From positions 1 through 34,875 of the forward strand of contig CANEVO010000037.1 of assembly GCA_947442255.1 (NCBI GenBank): a stretch of 34,875 nt of DNA. Direction: 5' to 3'. The position numbers were made by a program, and so were the translations under genes. Below are positions 10,001-16,704 of this stretch, piece by piece. The first letter of the stretch is position 1. Every line of letters begins with the position of its first letter. The notes under the pieces were generated by a model. It worked only from the letters and a program-made list of their open reading frames with translations. It made no database searches and was not told the origin of the DNA. Origin of the DNA: Opitutia bacterium. Its GTDB lineage: Bacteria > Verrucomicrobiota > Verrucomicrobiae > Opitutales > Opitutaceae.

Positions 10001-10048
10001 GAATAAGCCGTTACCGAAAAGATAACGGGTGGGGATTTTTATTTTCAT
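7025..10048 (-). CDS. TonB-dependent receptor with carboxypeptidase-regulatory-like N-terminal domain
   Basis: About 1007 residues, an outer-membrane active transporter energised by TonB. Signal peptide 1-38 (cleavage near SLVAQ). A CarboxypepD_reg-like beta-sandwich follows at about 41-115 (VTGRVSNAATGKHLEGARV). A VVAGE stretch near residue 127 may be the TonB box. The plug spans about 150-280 (IRGMDKNLNTTTMDGNRL, then GGAINFVSKSAF). The beta-barrel occupies the rest and ends in a terminal phenylalanine (MYSAGVNARF), the usual outer-membrane insertion signal. This architecture matches the TIGR01782-like receptors abundant in Opitutaceae and caulobacteria, which import oligosaccharides and related compounds. 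The ATG at 10048 precedes the signal peptide; a longer frame to 10117 overlaps the ThuA gene. It is the last gene of the isomerase-enolase-ThuA operon, 50 bp after ThuA, which ties the transported substrate to that pathway. Confidence 0.95.
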   Translation of the reverse strand: MKIKIPTRYLFGNGLFPHRWMALALLLVLGSVAPSLVAQEIVTGRVSNAATGKHLEGARVEIQGTGRVAYTDFEGLYRFTQVAPGNINLAISYTGLSPQVVPVAVTAGAANRGDVELTSDIYTLGKMVVAGEREGNALAITLQRQSAGVKSVIATDAFGSHGVNPADLVARLPGVFGDNDGSGIRYIQIRGMDKNLNTTTMDGNRLADAASAGATREVQFTAISADTIERIEVTKSPTPEMDADSIGGAINFVSKSAFDRKGRQLSAQVGAIYRDQEGIDEFRPNYSVSYAEVFGGKFGVAINYGHRSHLSPIPATTRSYQDKLADPAYTYMFGFEDYHLKQTRWGGGIKLDYKLSDTSRFYFNITRNRMVEPATQHYTYYTTSQTIATRDAAGNLTGTGAVLPEYTKTLSEWRPVAATNVQAYSVFTWKHVTSLHRDIGGVHKFGSWGIDYNLFASDATTHYPHQESVWIRASGIGIRVQDTDKPYFPAVTQTAGPDILNPNSYAENEYNLTHSKGKDSYRGAALNLKKTFEGVAPAWIKAGVRTREQTRDLFNIQRRWNYVGPDGVMGTNAATGINDDNLGQFRNPNVIMWHGLQNYPRLPWLTYPNDDLWVKPFDYTGYDVGEALRKTPNLFKEVVSQRVVTTLNNKQDFKETINAAYIMGNVDIGKLSILGGVRVEETKVEGNGAKNEVTPAEAALRAAFVGPLTDDEIIRRNTAQYSGRQHREGKYRQVFPGLHFKYEPINGLIVRASYSTNIGRPSIGQLIPQTSVNNIARTISTSNPSLKPQLANNFDLGFEYYFEPAGMISAGVFLKEIKQFIFTRSGNIVQVGADNGFNGDYVGYNLSSQQNGGYGKVRGFEVAYQQQFTFLPGFWKGFGLYANYARNETEGDYGGTFVTKQLAGFIPETANLGISYIRSPYSLRFQFSHAGRRLLTYNASAARLRYDRDRDSLDVKAGYEINRMFSLFLDITNIFGEQDRAYEFEGERRQLGYDTGPMYSAGVNARF

Positions 10049-10098
10049 GGGGTCTGTTCTTTGTGGGTCGTCTTTATACAAATTCGTCGGGCGGCGCT

Positions 10099-10881
10099 TT
10101 ATTTGCCCAGCGCCCAACCGATGCTGTTCACCAACAGGCGCCGGAACGCCGGATTCTTGAAATCATCCGGTCCGCCCAACGACGTATAGAATACGCGGGC
10201 CTTTTTCGGACCGTAGGTATGCGTCCAGGCCACCGGTTCCGGCGCTTTTTCCGGAATGGCACCGATCAGCAGCGGCGTGGCCGTTTTCTCCAGCGGGGCG
10301 TTGATGTATAACACCGACGTGCTGGCGAGTTGGTCGGCGGAAAAGCCCTTCAGGATGGCGTGTCCTTCCGCGCCCGGCGCGGCCGAAACCTTGGTCTCGG
10401 TCTTCACCTTCGGGTCGGAGCGATGGTGGCCGGTATAGTGCCCGCCGAGCACCTGGGGATCGAACTCCGGCCAGACCGCCAGCCTCGGGTCGGTGACCTT
10501 CTCCCTGGGTAACGCGGCAAACCCGTGCGAGGCGGTGCGAATCCCGATGACCGGTTTGCCCGCGGCCAGGTGCGCACGCACGGCGTCGAGCTGCTCCTTC
10601 CGGGGCGTGCGCCGGCGCACACTCACGAACAGCAGGTCCGCCTCGTGCAGCGCGGCGACGAGGCCGGGGAAGTTGTTCTTATCCGCCGCGTCGGCATGAA
10701 CGATCGTGACCCGATAGCCGCGGACCTTGAGTTGCTTTTCCGCAAACTCGGGCAGGGTTTCCCACGTGTGATATTCGTCCTCGCCGATCATGAAGACGAG
10801 ATGCGGGGGCTGGGCGGCCCACAGCGGGGCCGCGTTCACGCCGAGAATCAGCGCGGCAAACAACAGGAGACGTTTGATCAT
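10099..10881 (-). CDS. Exported ThuA-like domain protein
   Basis: 260 residues with a clear signal peptide (MIKRLLLFAALILGVNAAPLWA). The rest is a ThuA-like fold (class I glutamine-amidotransferase-like): VFMIGEDEYHTWETLPEFA at the start, the central GKPVIGIRTASHGF, then LGGHYTGHH and a C-terminal VAWTHTYGPKKARVFYTSLG. ThuA was named from trehalose utilisation in rhizobia, where ThuA/ThuB are linked to 3-keto-disaccharide chemistry, but most exported members are uncharacterised and the glutaminase cysteine is not expected. It is 27 bp downstream of the enolase-superfamily gene and 50 bp upstream of the TonB receptor, so it probably acts in the periplasm on the same carbohydrate-type substrate. 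Confidence 0.9.
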   Translation of the reverse strand: MIKRLLLFAALILGVNAAPLWAAQPPHLVFMIGEDEYHTWETLPEFAEKQLKVRGYRVTIVHADAADKNNFPGLVAALHEADLLFVSVRRRTPRKEQLDAVRAHLAAGKPVIGIRTASHGFAALPREKVTDPRLAVWPEFDPQVLGGHYTGHHRSDPKVKTETKVSAAPGAEGHAILKGFSADQLASTSVLYINAPLEKTATPLLIGAIPEKAPEPVAWTHTYGPKKARVFYTSLGGPDDFKNPAFRRLLVNSIGWALGK

Positions 10882-10908
10882 GGGGATGGGGGTTGAAATT
10901 CTCGCTCT

Positions 10909-12303
10909 TCAGACCGCGCCTAGTCCCGGTCCGGTGAGACAACTGGTATCCATCGCGCCATCGCGGACCTGGAAAATACCGGGGAAGCGATCCTCCCAGA
11001 CGGCGTTCGCGGCGGGACAGTACTGGCGGGAATTTGACTCGATCGCCGCGACCCCTGGAACGTGCGCCGCAAGGCCGGCGGAATGGATCAAGGATGCGCC
11101 GGGACAACCGAGGTCCTGCACGCAAAGGAACATGCCGAGCTTCTGGGCCGCCGCCGCCATCAAAATGGACTGGCTCTGGCCCTTGCAGGCCTTGAGAGCG
11201 GCGCCGGTGTAGCCCAGCTCGCGCGCCAGCAACAGGCTCTCAAGGTCGGTGAGCGATTCGTCGATCACCACGGGCTTGAGCTTCGCCGCCTCGTGCATGG
11301 TGATGCGCGGCTCGGCCGTGAGATCGCGCGCCGTGGGCTGCTCAACATATTGTACGCGATCGAAACCGACGGGGCTGCGCTCCCGAAGTTTGCGCAGCAA
11401 CTCGATCAGGTAGTCCTCGTTCTCGCAGCGCTCGTTGAAATCGAGGGAGTAGCGCCAGCCGATGGTCCGCTGCTGGCGCCGGGTTTCTCCCTCGGCCACG
11501 GCATCTACCGCCAACACCCGCTCCAGATCCCACGCCGCATCGTCGCCGTTCAGCTTGATTTTGAGATGCGTGAGACCGTTGTGCACGATCCATTGCGGCA
11601 GGGTCTCGGGCAAGCCATCGCCCACGGGCCGGACGACATCGGCGGCCGTCAACGGGTCGAGCGCGCCAACGAGGTGATAAAGCGGCATGCGCGGTTCGGG
11701 GGTTTTTCGCAGATACTGGTCCGGCCACTCGCCCGCATAGTCCGCGCCAAGATGCGCCCCGAGGTCGCAATTCACGAGATCACGGCCGTACGTCTGATAG
11801 CAGTTCAAGCCGAGCGCCTTGCCGAACGCATCGTGCAACGCCGCGTCGAACGGACTGCCGGTCACGAGCGTCGCCAGCTTGGGCAGCGGTTGGGCGAGGG
11901 CCAGCTCGCCGCTGACCTCGGCCGCGGCCGCGAGAAACTGTTCCTCCAGGGCGAGGCCCAGTTCGATGGGATGCCCGAACTCCCGATGGCCCGTGCAAAT
12001 CCGCGCACACTGTTCGGCCAGCGCGGTCATCGCCGCCAGCGTCTGGTCGTAGTTGAGCACTCGGGAAGGAAACGCCCACATGTTCGACAGCGGCATCGAA
12101 CCGAAACCACGGGCCACCCGGCCGCGGCGCGTCTCCACTTCGCAGTCGATATTCAGCAGCGTCACCTTGTTAAGGACGATGCCGCCGAATTTCACCGGCG
12201 CGCGAAAGGTGTAATTCGTATAGGACGTGCTCGCCGAGCGCACCCGGATGTCCGTCGGCTTGACCGTCACGGGTTTCGAAAGAAGGGGATGCGAGGAGGG
12301 CAC
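10909..12303 (-). CDS. Enolase-superfamily (mandelate racemase/muconate lactonizing-type) enzyme, probable sugar-acid dehydratase or racemase
   Basis: 464 residues. The three metal-binding acids of the superfamily are visible at the ends of successive barrel strands: Asp288 (LDFNE), Glu321 (YVEQP) and Asp348 (VIDES). A catalytic KxK motif is at Lys248-Lys250 (HLKIKL), with a further lysine at about 371 (ALKACKGQS), the arrangement of the muconate-lactonizing/dipeptide-epimerase subgroup. Such enzymes abstract a proton alpha to a carboxylate, giving dehydration, racemisation or cycloisomerisation. In this context, dehydration of an aldonic acid to a 2-keto-3-deoxy acid is the most economical guess but is not shown. 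The start is GTG at 12303; no in-frame ATG lies upstream. It follows the isomerase by 38 bp and precedes ThuA by 27 bp in one operon. Confidence 0.9.
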   Translation of the reverse strand: MPSSHPLLSKPVTVKPTDIRVRSASTSYTNYTFRAPVKFGGIVLNKVTLLNIDCEVETRRGRVARGFGSMPLSNMWAFPSRVLNYDQTLAAMTALAEQCARICTGHREFGHPIELGLALEEQFLAAAAEVSGELALAQPLPKLATLVTGSPFDAALHDAFGKALGLNCYQTYGRDLVNCDLGAHLGADYAGEWPDQYLRKTPEPRMPLYHLVGALDPLTAADVVRPVGDGLPETLPQWIVHNGLTHLKIKLNGDDAAWDLERVLAVDAVAEGETRRQQRTIGWRYSLDFNERCENEDYLIELLRKLRERSPVGFDRVQYVEQPTARDLTAEPRITMHEAAKLKPVVIDESLTDLESLLLARELGYTGAALKACKGQSQSILMAAAAQKLGMFLCVQDLGCPGASLIHSAGLAAHVPGVAAIESNSRQYCPAANAVWEDRFPGIFQVRDGAMDTSCLTGPGLGAV

Positions 12304-12341
12304 GTGGAATCAGGCGAGGCGGATGGGAAGCTCCGGTCGGT

Positions 12342-13241
12342 TCACTCCGCCAGCTGGCGGGCCCGCAGCCATTGCAGGTAAGTGGTGGCGCAATGGTCGA
12401 GATTTTCAATTTTGCCGCCACCCCGCAGGGGCGAGCACATTTCATAGACCGCCAGGCCGTTGAAACCGCCATCGCGCAGGCCCTTGAAAAAGGCGCCGTA
12501 ATCAATGAAGCCCGTGCCAAAGGGCACCGCCCGCACCCAGTCGGGTGACAACCGTTCGTAGTTCACCAGCTCCGGCCGGTAGTGAAAGCGCGGAACGCGG
12601 ATATAGTCGGCATTCGTGGTAATTGCGACATGGGGCGCTGCCTTTTGGGCGGCGGCGTAAAGATCCTCGCCGCGCAGGGCCGGTGACCAGGCATCGAAGC
12701 CCAGCTTGCAATTCGGCCGGTCGATGTCCGCGAGCAGGTCGAGCAGCGAATCGGTATGCAGCCCCACGTCATGGTGATTCTGGATGGCGATGGTCACGCC
12801 ATGCGCCGCCGCCCGATCGCACATTTCCCGCACCGTGCCGGCCACCCGCTGCCACTGCGCCTGCAAATCCACGCCCTCGACTTCATAGGCGGTGAAGATC
12901 CGTACCACCGACGCACCGATGCCCGCGGCAATGCGGGCGAGCGCTTCGACGTAGGCGATCTGAAATTCCACGAGGGGGACCTCGCAGCCCACCCCGGGTG
13001 CGTTCGCGAGATTGGTGTAGCCCGCCACGATATCGCAGCGCACACCGGCGTTCCTGAGCGCGGTCTTGACGACCTCGATCGCCTCGGGCGTCGCATCCAG
13101 CGGCGAAACGTGCGGCCGCTTGCCAGCGATCATCACGGAGCGGTAGCCGAGCTTACCAGCCCGGGCGATAAAGTCGGGCAAACTCAAGGCCGCCTGGCCC
13201 CAGAAGCCGGCGTAACTGATGGAAAAAAGCGAGGGAGTCAT
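12342..13241 (-). CDS. Sugar phosphate isomerase/epimerase-like TIM-barrel protein
   Basis: 299 residues of the xylose-isomerase-like TIM-barrel family (AP_endonuc_2 fold). Recognisable strands include YRSVMIAG near the start, ASVVRIFTAYEVEG, VTIAIQNHHDVGLHTDS, CKLGFDAWSP and GLAVYEMCSPL. In many relatives the second conserved strand carries a metal-binding Glu followed by NH; here the residue is Gln (IQNHH), while the Asp of GFDAW and the Glu of VYEM are kept. No signal peptide, so cytoplasmic. The exact reaction (epimerisation, isomerisation or keto-sugar chemistry) cannot be read from sequence. It is the first clear gene of the operon that continues with the enolase-superfamily enzyme, ThuA and the TonB receptor, and it has an operator-like element about 240 bp upstream. 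Confidence 0.88.
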   Translation of the reverse strand: MTPSLFSISYAGFWGQAALSLPDFIARAGKLGYRSVMIAGKRPHVSPLDATPEAIEVVKTALRNAGVRCDIVAGYTNLANAPGVGCEVPLVEFQIAYVEALARIAAGIGASVVRIFTAYEVEGVDLQAQWQRVAGTVREMCDRAAAHGVTIAIQNHHDVGLHTDSLLDLLADIDRPNCKLGFDAWSPALRGEDLYAAAQKAAPHVAITTNADYIRVPRFHYRPELVNYERLSPDWVRAVPFGTGFIDYGAFFKGLRDGGFNGLAVYEMCSPLRGGGKIENLDHCATTYLQWLRARQLAE

Positions 13242-13262
13242 CGGACGTGCGTGGTGGGTTGT

Positions 13263-13436
13263 TTATTTATCAATCGCGGAAAATCGGATCGGGCGCCCGC
13301 GCGGACTTAGCCCGGGTCGAGGGCTATCGTCAGGTTGCCCATCTGCCATGCGCCGATCGCAACCAAGATGCCGCCGCGACCGTTTTCCAGTCCTGTGCGG
13401 TTCGTCCGCACTCTGATTCTTGATCTCATCACTCAT
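13263..13436 (-). pseudogene. Possible small reading frame or degraded gene start downstream of operator A
   Basis: An ATG at 13436 opens a 57-codon frame starting MSDEIKNQSADE and then turning Arg-rich. A second frame of the same strand gives a more protein-like ending (RGGILVAIGAWQMGNLTIAL, stop soon after), as if a frameshift had joined two halves. The ATG lies 46 bp after the operator element, the same spacing seen before the real or former starts at 15345 and 22261. I do not recognise a family. It may be a remnant of a deleted gene or chance. Confidence 0.2.
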
Positions 13437-13482
13437 GGGGTTTCCAAGTTGTCCGCACGGGTATCGAACTCCCGGCCGGCGC

Positions 13483-13527
13483 CCGCAATCCGGGATTTGT
13501 CCAAACAAATTCTGTTTTTTGGTCAGG
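13483..13527 (-). promoter_or_regulatory. Operator-like element A (XylR-type regulator candidate site)
   Basis: On the minus strand this reads CCTGACC, then AAAAACAGAATT, a T/G run ending TTTGG, then AAATCCCGGATTGCGG. The two half-sites match the pattern AAAnnCnGnATT and lie 21 bp apart. Three other copies occur in the window in the same orientation relative to the gene they precede. It lies about 240 bp upstream of the isomerase operon start. Confidence 0.65.
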
Positions 13528-13628
13528 GCTGTTTTTCGCCATCGCGCGCGCCGGCAGACCCGCCGCCACGCGCCGTCTCAGCCCCAAACGGGACGGCCCA
13601 TCCTCGTTCTCCTTCGAACACCGCTCCC

Positions 13629-14414
13629 TCAGGTCTTGATGCCCTTGGCCGTGAGGATGGGCAGGAGCAGGCGGCGCAGGTTGTCCCGGAAGATCATCTG
13701 CTTTTGCTCCTCAGTGATCGCCGCGTCCATGACCTTGCTGAGCTGGGACGAAAAACTGCGGCCATACGAGTCGCCGCCGTAGATGATCCGGTCCGCCCCC
13801 AATTCCCGCACCGCCATCTCGACGTAACCGTTCACGGGTTCGGATCCCGACAGCTCCGCGTAGACGTCCCTGCTGCCCCGGATCATGCGGATCCCGAGTT
13901 CCCAATTTGCCCCGGTGTGCGCACAGATCAACGGCACGCCGGGATGCCGGGCGGAAAGCTCCACCACGTCTGTCGGGTAGGACGAGGTCGGCACCGGCCG
14001 GGGATAGCTGTAGATAAACGTGTCCTGCAGCACGACGGCCTTGAGTTCCACCGCCCGGCGGATGATCGGATCCAGTTCGGGCGCACTGGCCCGGACCGCC
14101 GTCCACAATTTCACTCCGACCATCGGACCATTCGCGACGCAGCGCTCCAGTTCGCTGAGGCTTTTCTCCAAGTGCTGCGGATTCAGATAGACGAACCCGA
14201 ACACCCGGTCGCCGTGGGCGCGGACCATTTCGAGAATGGCGGTGTTGGTGCTTTCGAGCAGCTCCGGTGTCGGATGGGCGCTCCACGGGTAGCCCATGAA
14301 GATGCACAGCCGCTCGATGCCCATGCGGTCGGCATACTTCAGCACGTTGCTCATCCGCTGCGCGGGCGCGGTGCCCGGCGCGTTGGGGTGACAGTGCACG
14401 TCCCAGATTTTCAT
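13629..14414 (-). CDS. Amidohydrolase-2 family protein (probable lactonase-type hydrolase)
   Basis: 261 residues, compact TIM-barrel hydrolase. The beta-1 metal motif HxH is His7 and His9 (WDVHCHPNA), another ligand is His166 (ICAHTGANWE) and the C-terminal ligand Asp215 is in IIYGGDS. The position where many relatives carry a further His is Gln130 (VVLQDTF). This pattern fits the ACMSD/fuconolactonase/PDC-lactonase group, whose members hydrolyse lactones or decarboxylate small acids. No signal peptide, so cytoplasmic. It starts 22 bp after the Tat-exported amidohydrolase gene and is the second gene of that unit. Its paralogue at 5986-6810 has lost three of these ligands, so this copy is the best candidate for a working enzyme. 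Confidence 0.9.
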   Translation of the reverse strand: MKIWDVHCHPNAPGTAPAQRMSNVLKYADRMGIERLCIFMGYPWSAHPTPELLESTNTAILEMVRAHGDRVFGFVYLNPQHLEKSLSELERCVANGPMVGVKLWTAVRASAPELDPIIRRAVELKAVVLQDTFIYSYPRPVPTSSYPTDVVELSARHPGVPLICAHTGANWELGIRMIRGSRDVYAELSGSEPVNGYVEMAVRELGADRIIYGGDSYGRSFSSQLSKVMDAAITEEQKQMIFRDNLRRLLLPILTAKGIKT

Positions 14415-14436
14415 GGCGTGGATCGGGCGGCGGGGT

Positions 14437-15345
14437 TCAAGCCGGGGAAAGCAATCTCATGGCATGACCGTGCCGAATCGCCGCGAGCTGCCCCGGCGTC
14501 AGGATCGATTCGCCCAACTTCCGCCACGACGAACCGAAGTTGTAGAACGGCGCATACGAGCCGAAGAGCAGCCGCAGCGACGGGGTCGTGTGCAGCAACT
14601 CCTCCAGCCCGGCGACCACCTCAACGGTGGCCAGGTCAAAGGCAACCTGCGGCAACTGGACGAGCCGCGCCTGCAGGACGCGACTGGCCCGAAACGAGCG
14701 CCAAAAATTCAGGAGCTCGACGCGGGCCGCGGGGTATTTCGGCAGCAAATCGACCAAGGGCTCCGGGTCGGCGGGCGGCACCTGCCCCAAGGGACCCTGC
14801 AGCCGGGTGTCCTCCATCCCGAGGCCGATCTGCACCACCAAACGCCGCTGCGTGGCCAGGTCGAGCAGGCGCTCGAACCGCGGGTCCTTGAGCGTGTAGG
14901 CATGGAAATCGGGATGCAGCCGGATGCCGGGCATGCGATGAACCTCGTGGCACCTTCGCAGGTCCTCCTCCCAGTCGGGCAGCGTCGGGTTGACCGCGCC
15001 AAATGGAATCAGGTGGACGTCGCGCTGCCCGGCACATTCCGCGACGAGCCGCGCGTTCACCGCTGCGATATCCCGGTGCAGCAGGGCGTCGAAGCTGCCC
15101 ACCCACGCGCTCGTCACCCCGTACTCCTTCAGTTTTTTCACCAACTGCGGGGTCTCGTCCCCCGGGACCCGCCGAAAGGGCCAGCGCGAAATATAAACGT
15201 GCGTGTCGACAAGCTCCCCTTCCCCGGCCCCGCGGCCGGGCCCCGTCGTTGCCGGCAGCGCCGCCCGCGCCGCGTCGTCCCCGACGCCACCGGCCAGCGT
15301 GCCGAAAGTCAGGGCGGTGTTCGTGATAAAGCGACGACGATTCAT
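14437..15345 (-). CDS. Tat-exported amidohydrolase-2-like protein with degenerate metal site
   Basis: 302 residues. The N-terminus MNRRRFITNTALTFGTLAGG is a twin-arginine signal, so the protein is probably exported folded. The body resembles amidohydrolase-2: DTHVYISRWPFRR at residues 48-60, GAVNPTLPDWEEDL, GIRLHPDFHAY, and a C-terminal LRLLFGSYAPFYN. The usual HxH is His49-Val-Tyr51, and the C-terminal ligand Asp appears replaced in GSYAPF, so the canonical metal centre is incomplete. It may bind metal differently or have another role. First gene of a two-gene unit with the cytoplasmic amidohydrolase, 22 bp before it. It is divergent from the XylR-like regulator with operator copy B between them, the classical arrangement for regulation by that protein. 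Confidence 0.85.
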   Translation of the reverse strand: MNRRRFITNTALTFGTLAGGVGDDAARAALPATTGPGRGAGEGELVDTHVYISRWPFRRVPGDETPQLVKKLKEYGVTSAWVGSFDALLHRDIAAVNARLVAECAGQRDVHLIPFGAVNPTLPDWEEDLRRCHEVHRMPGIRLHPDFHAYTLKDPRFERLLDLATQRRLVVQIGLGMEDTRLQGPLGQVPPADPEPLVDLLPKYPAARVELLNFWRSFRASRVLQARLVQLPQVAFDLATVEVVAGLEELLHTTPSLRLLFGSYAPFYNFGSSWRKLGESILTPGQLAAIRHGHAMRLLSPA

Positions 15346-15391
15346 TGGGGCGGCGGGATCGTGGCCGGAATGTGAGTTCCGCTGTTTCGCA

Positions 15392-15436
15392 GCGCAACCG
15401 GGGAATCATCCAAAAAAATACTGTTTTTCGGTCAGG
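15392..15436 (-). promoter_or_regulatory. Operator-like element B between amidohydrolase and regulator
   Basis: Minus-strand reading starts CCTGACCG, then AAAAACAGTATT, seven T followed by GG, and a second, weaker half-site ending GGTTGCGC. It ends 46 bp upstream of the minus-strand amidohydrolase start (15345) and lies 20 bp before the regulator ATG (15457), so it could serve both activation and autoregulation. A small inverted repeat CGCTG/CAGCG lies beside it at 15380-15394. Confidence 0.7.
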
Positions 15437-15456
15437 GGCCTGCTTGAATATCCGGC

Positions 15457-16629
15457 ATGTTCCAGCCCCGGATCGCCCTGCTCGTTGAAACCTCGCGCGA
15501 ATACGGGCGGGGGATTCTGCGCGGCGTGATCCGCTACCAGCAGGAGCACGGCCCGTGGTCCCTTTATTTCAAACCGCACGGCTTGGGCGCTCCCCCGCCG
15601 CCCTGGCTCGCCTCCTGGCGGGGGCACGGAATCCTGGCCCGCATCAACGACCGGCGCATGGCCGACGCGGTGTTGCGCGCCAAGGTGCCAGCCGTCGACC
15701 TCCGCGGTGCGCTGGACGATATCGCCGTGCCGCTCGTGGGCATTTCGAACCGCGCGGTCGTGCGGCTGGCCGTCGACGATTTTCTTGCGCGGGGCTTCCG
15801 TCACTTTGCCTTCTACGGGACGCCGCGCAGCGAGAATCGCAATCAGAACGAACGCTCGGACCGTTTCGAGCATCTCGTGGCCGAACACGGTTTTCGCTGT
15901 CACGTCTATGCCCATCCCAAGTCGCCCGCCAAGTCCTGGGACCAGGAGCAACGGCAGATCGCCCGCTGGCTCAAGACCCTGCCGACGCCGGTGGCGATCA
16001 TGACCTGCCACGACGATTGCGGGCGCCAGGTTCTGGACGCGTGCATGGGCGCGGGGCTCTCCGTCCCGGACGAGGTGGCCATCCTCGGCGTGGATAACGA
16101 TCCCTTCCTCTGCAATCTCTGCTCCCCGCAGCTCTCGAGCATCGACGTCAATCCGGAGCGCATCGGCTACGAGGCCGCCGCCCTGCTGGACCGGCTGATG
16201 AAAGGCGGGCGGCCGCCGAAGGAGCCGCTCTTTTTCGAACCGCGGGGGCTCGTGATCCGGCAGTCGACGGATGTCACCGCCGTAAGCGATCCGCACGTCC
16301 AGCAGGCCGCACGATTGATCCGGGACCACCGGAGCGCGGCGATCGGGATCGAGCAACTGCTCGCCCAGGTGCCGGTTTCCCGCAGCGCCTTGTTTCGCCG
16401 TTTCAAGGAGAAACTGGGCCGCTCGCCGAAACAGGAGTTGACCCGCGTGCGACTCGAACGGGCCAAGGAGTTGTTGCGCAATTCCAACCTTTCCGTGGCC
16501 GCCGTCGCCGAACGCGTTTTCTACACGGAGGCCAAGCACTTCATCGTGATGTTCCGCCGCGCCACGGGTGTAACTCCGCTGCGCTATCGTAAGCAAAGTG
16601 CCATCTCGGCCGCGACCGACCGGAGCTGA
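15457..16629 (+). CDS. XylR-type transcriptional regulator: LacI-like sensor domain fused to AraC-family HTH
   Basis: 390 residues. The N-terminal region (about 5-275) is a periplasmic-binding-protein-like LacI/GalR ligand domain: RIALLVETSREYGRGILRGV at the start, DDFLARGFRHFAFYG, and the hallmark GLSVPDEVAILGVDNDPF near residue 205. The C-terminus (about 285-385) is an AraC-type double helix-turn-helix: IEQLLAQVPVSRSALFRRFK and RLERAKELLRNSNLSVAAVA followed by the FRRATGVTPLRYR signature. This order is that of E. coli XylR, a sugar-responsive activator. It probably senses the substrate or an intermediate of the surrounding cluster. It is the only regulator among the catabolic genes, and four copies of a 21 bp-phased tandem element in the cluster are its likely sites. 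Which sugar it binds cannot be told. Confidence 0.93.
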   Translation: MFQPRIALLVETSREYGRGILRGVIRYQQEHGPWSLYFKPHGLGAPPPPWLASWRGHGILARINDRRMADAVLRAKVPAVDLRGALDDIAVPLVGISNRAVVRLAVDDFLARGFRHFAFYGTPRSENRNQNERSDRFEHLVAEHGFRCHVYAHPKSPAKSWDQEQRQIARWLKTLPTPVAIMTCHDDCGRQVLDACMGAGLSVPDEVAILGVDNDPFLCNLCSPQLSSIDVNPERIGYEAAALLDRLMKGGRPPKEPLFFEPRGLVIRQSTDVTAVSDPHVQQAARLIRDHRSAAIGIEQLLAQVPVSRSALFRRFKEKLGRSPKQELTRVRLERAKELLRNSNLSVAAVAERVFYTEAKHFIVMFRRATGVTPLRYRKQSAISAATDRS

Positions 16630-16704
16630 ACGACAGGCGCAGCTCCTTTGGGAAAACCTCCGGTCCGGACTCCCTCAAAAAAGGGCTTTCGGTCGGCGCC
16701 CGGA

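Larger units (their letters stand above)
13242..13628. other. Intergenic/leader region upstream of the isomerase operon
   Basis: 387 bp between the isomerase start and the stop of the amidohydrolase gene on the same strand. It holds operator copy A (13483-13527), then about 240 bp of apparently untranslated leader containing the possible small reading frame or gene remnant at 13263-13436. The part between the operator and 13628 shows nothing recognisable. Confidence 0.6.
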
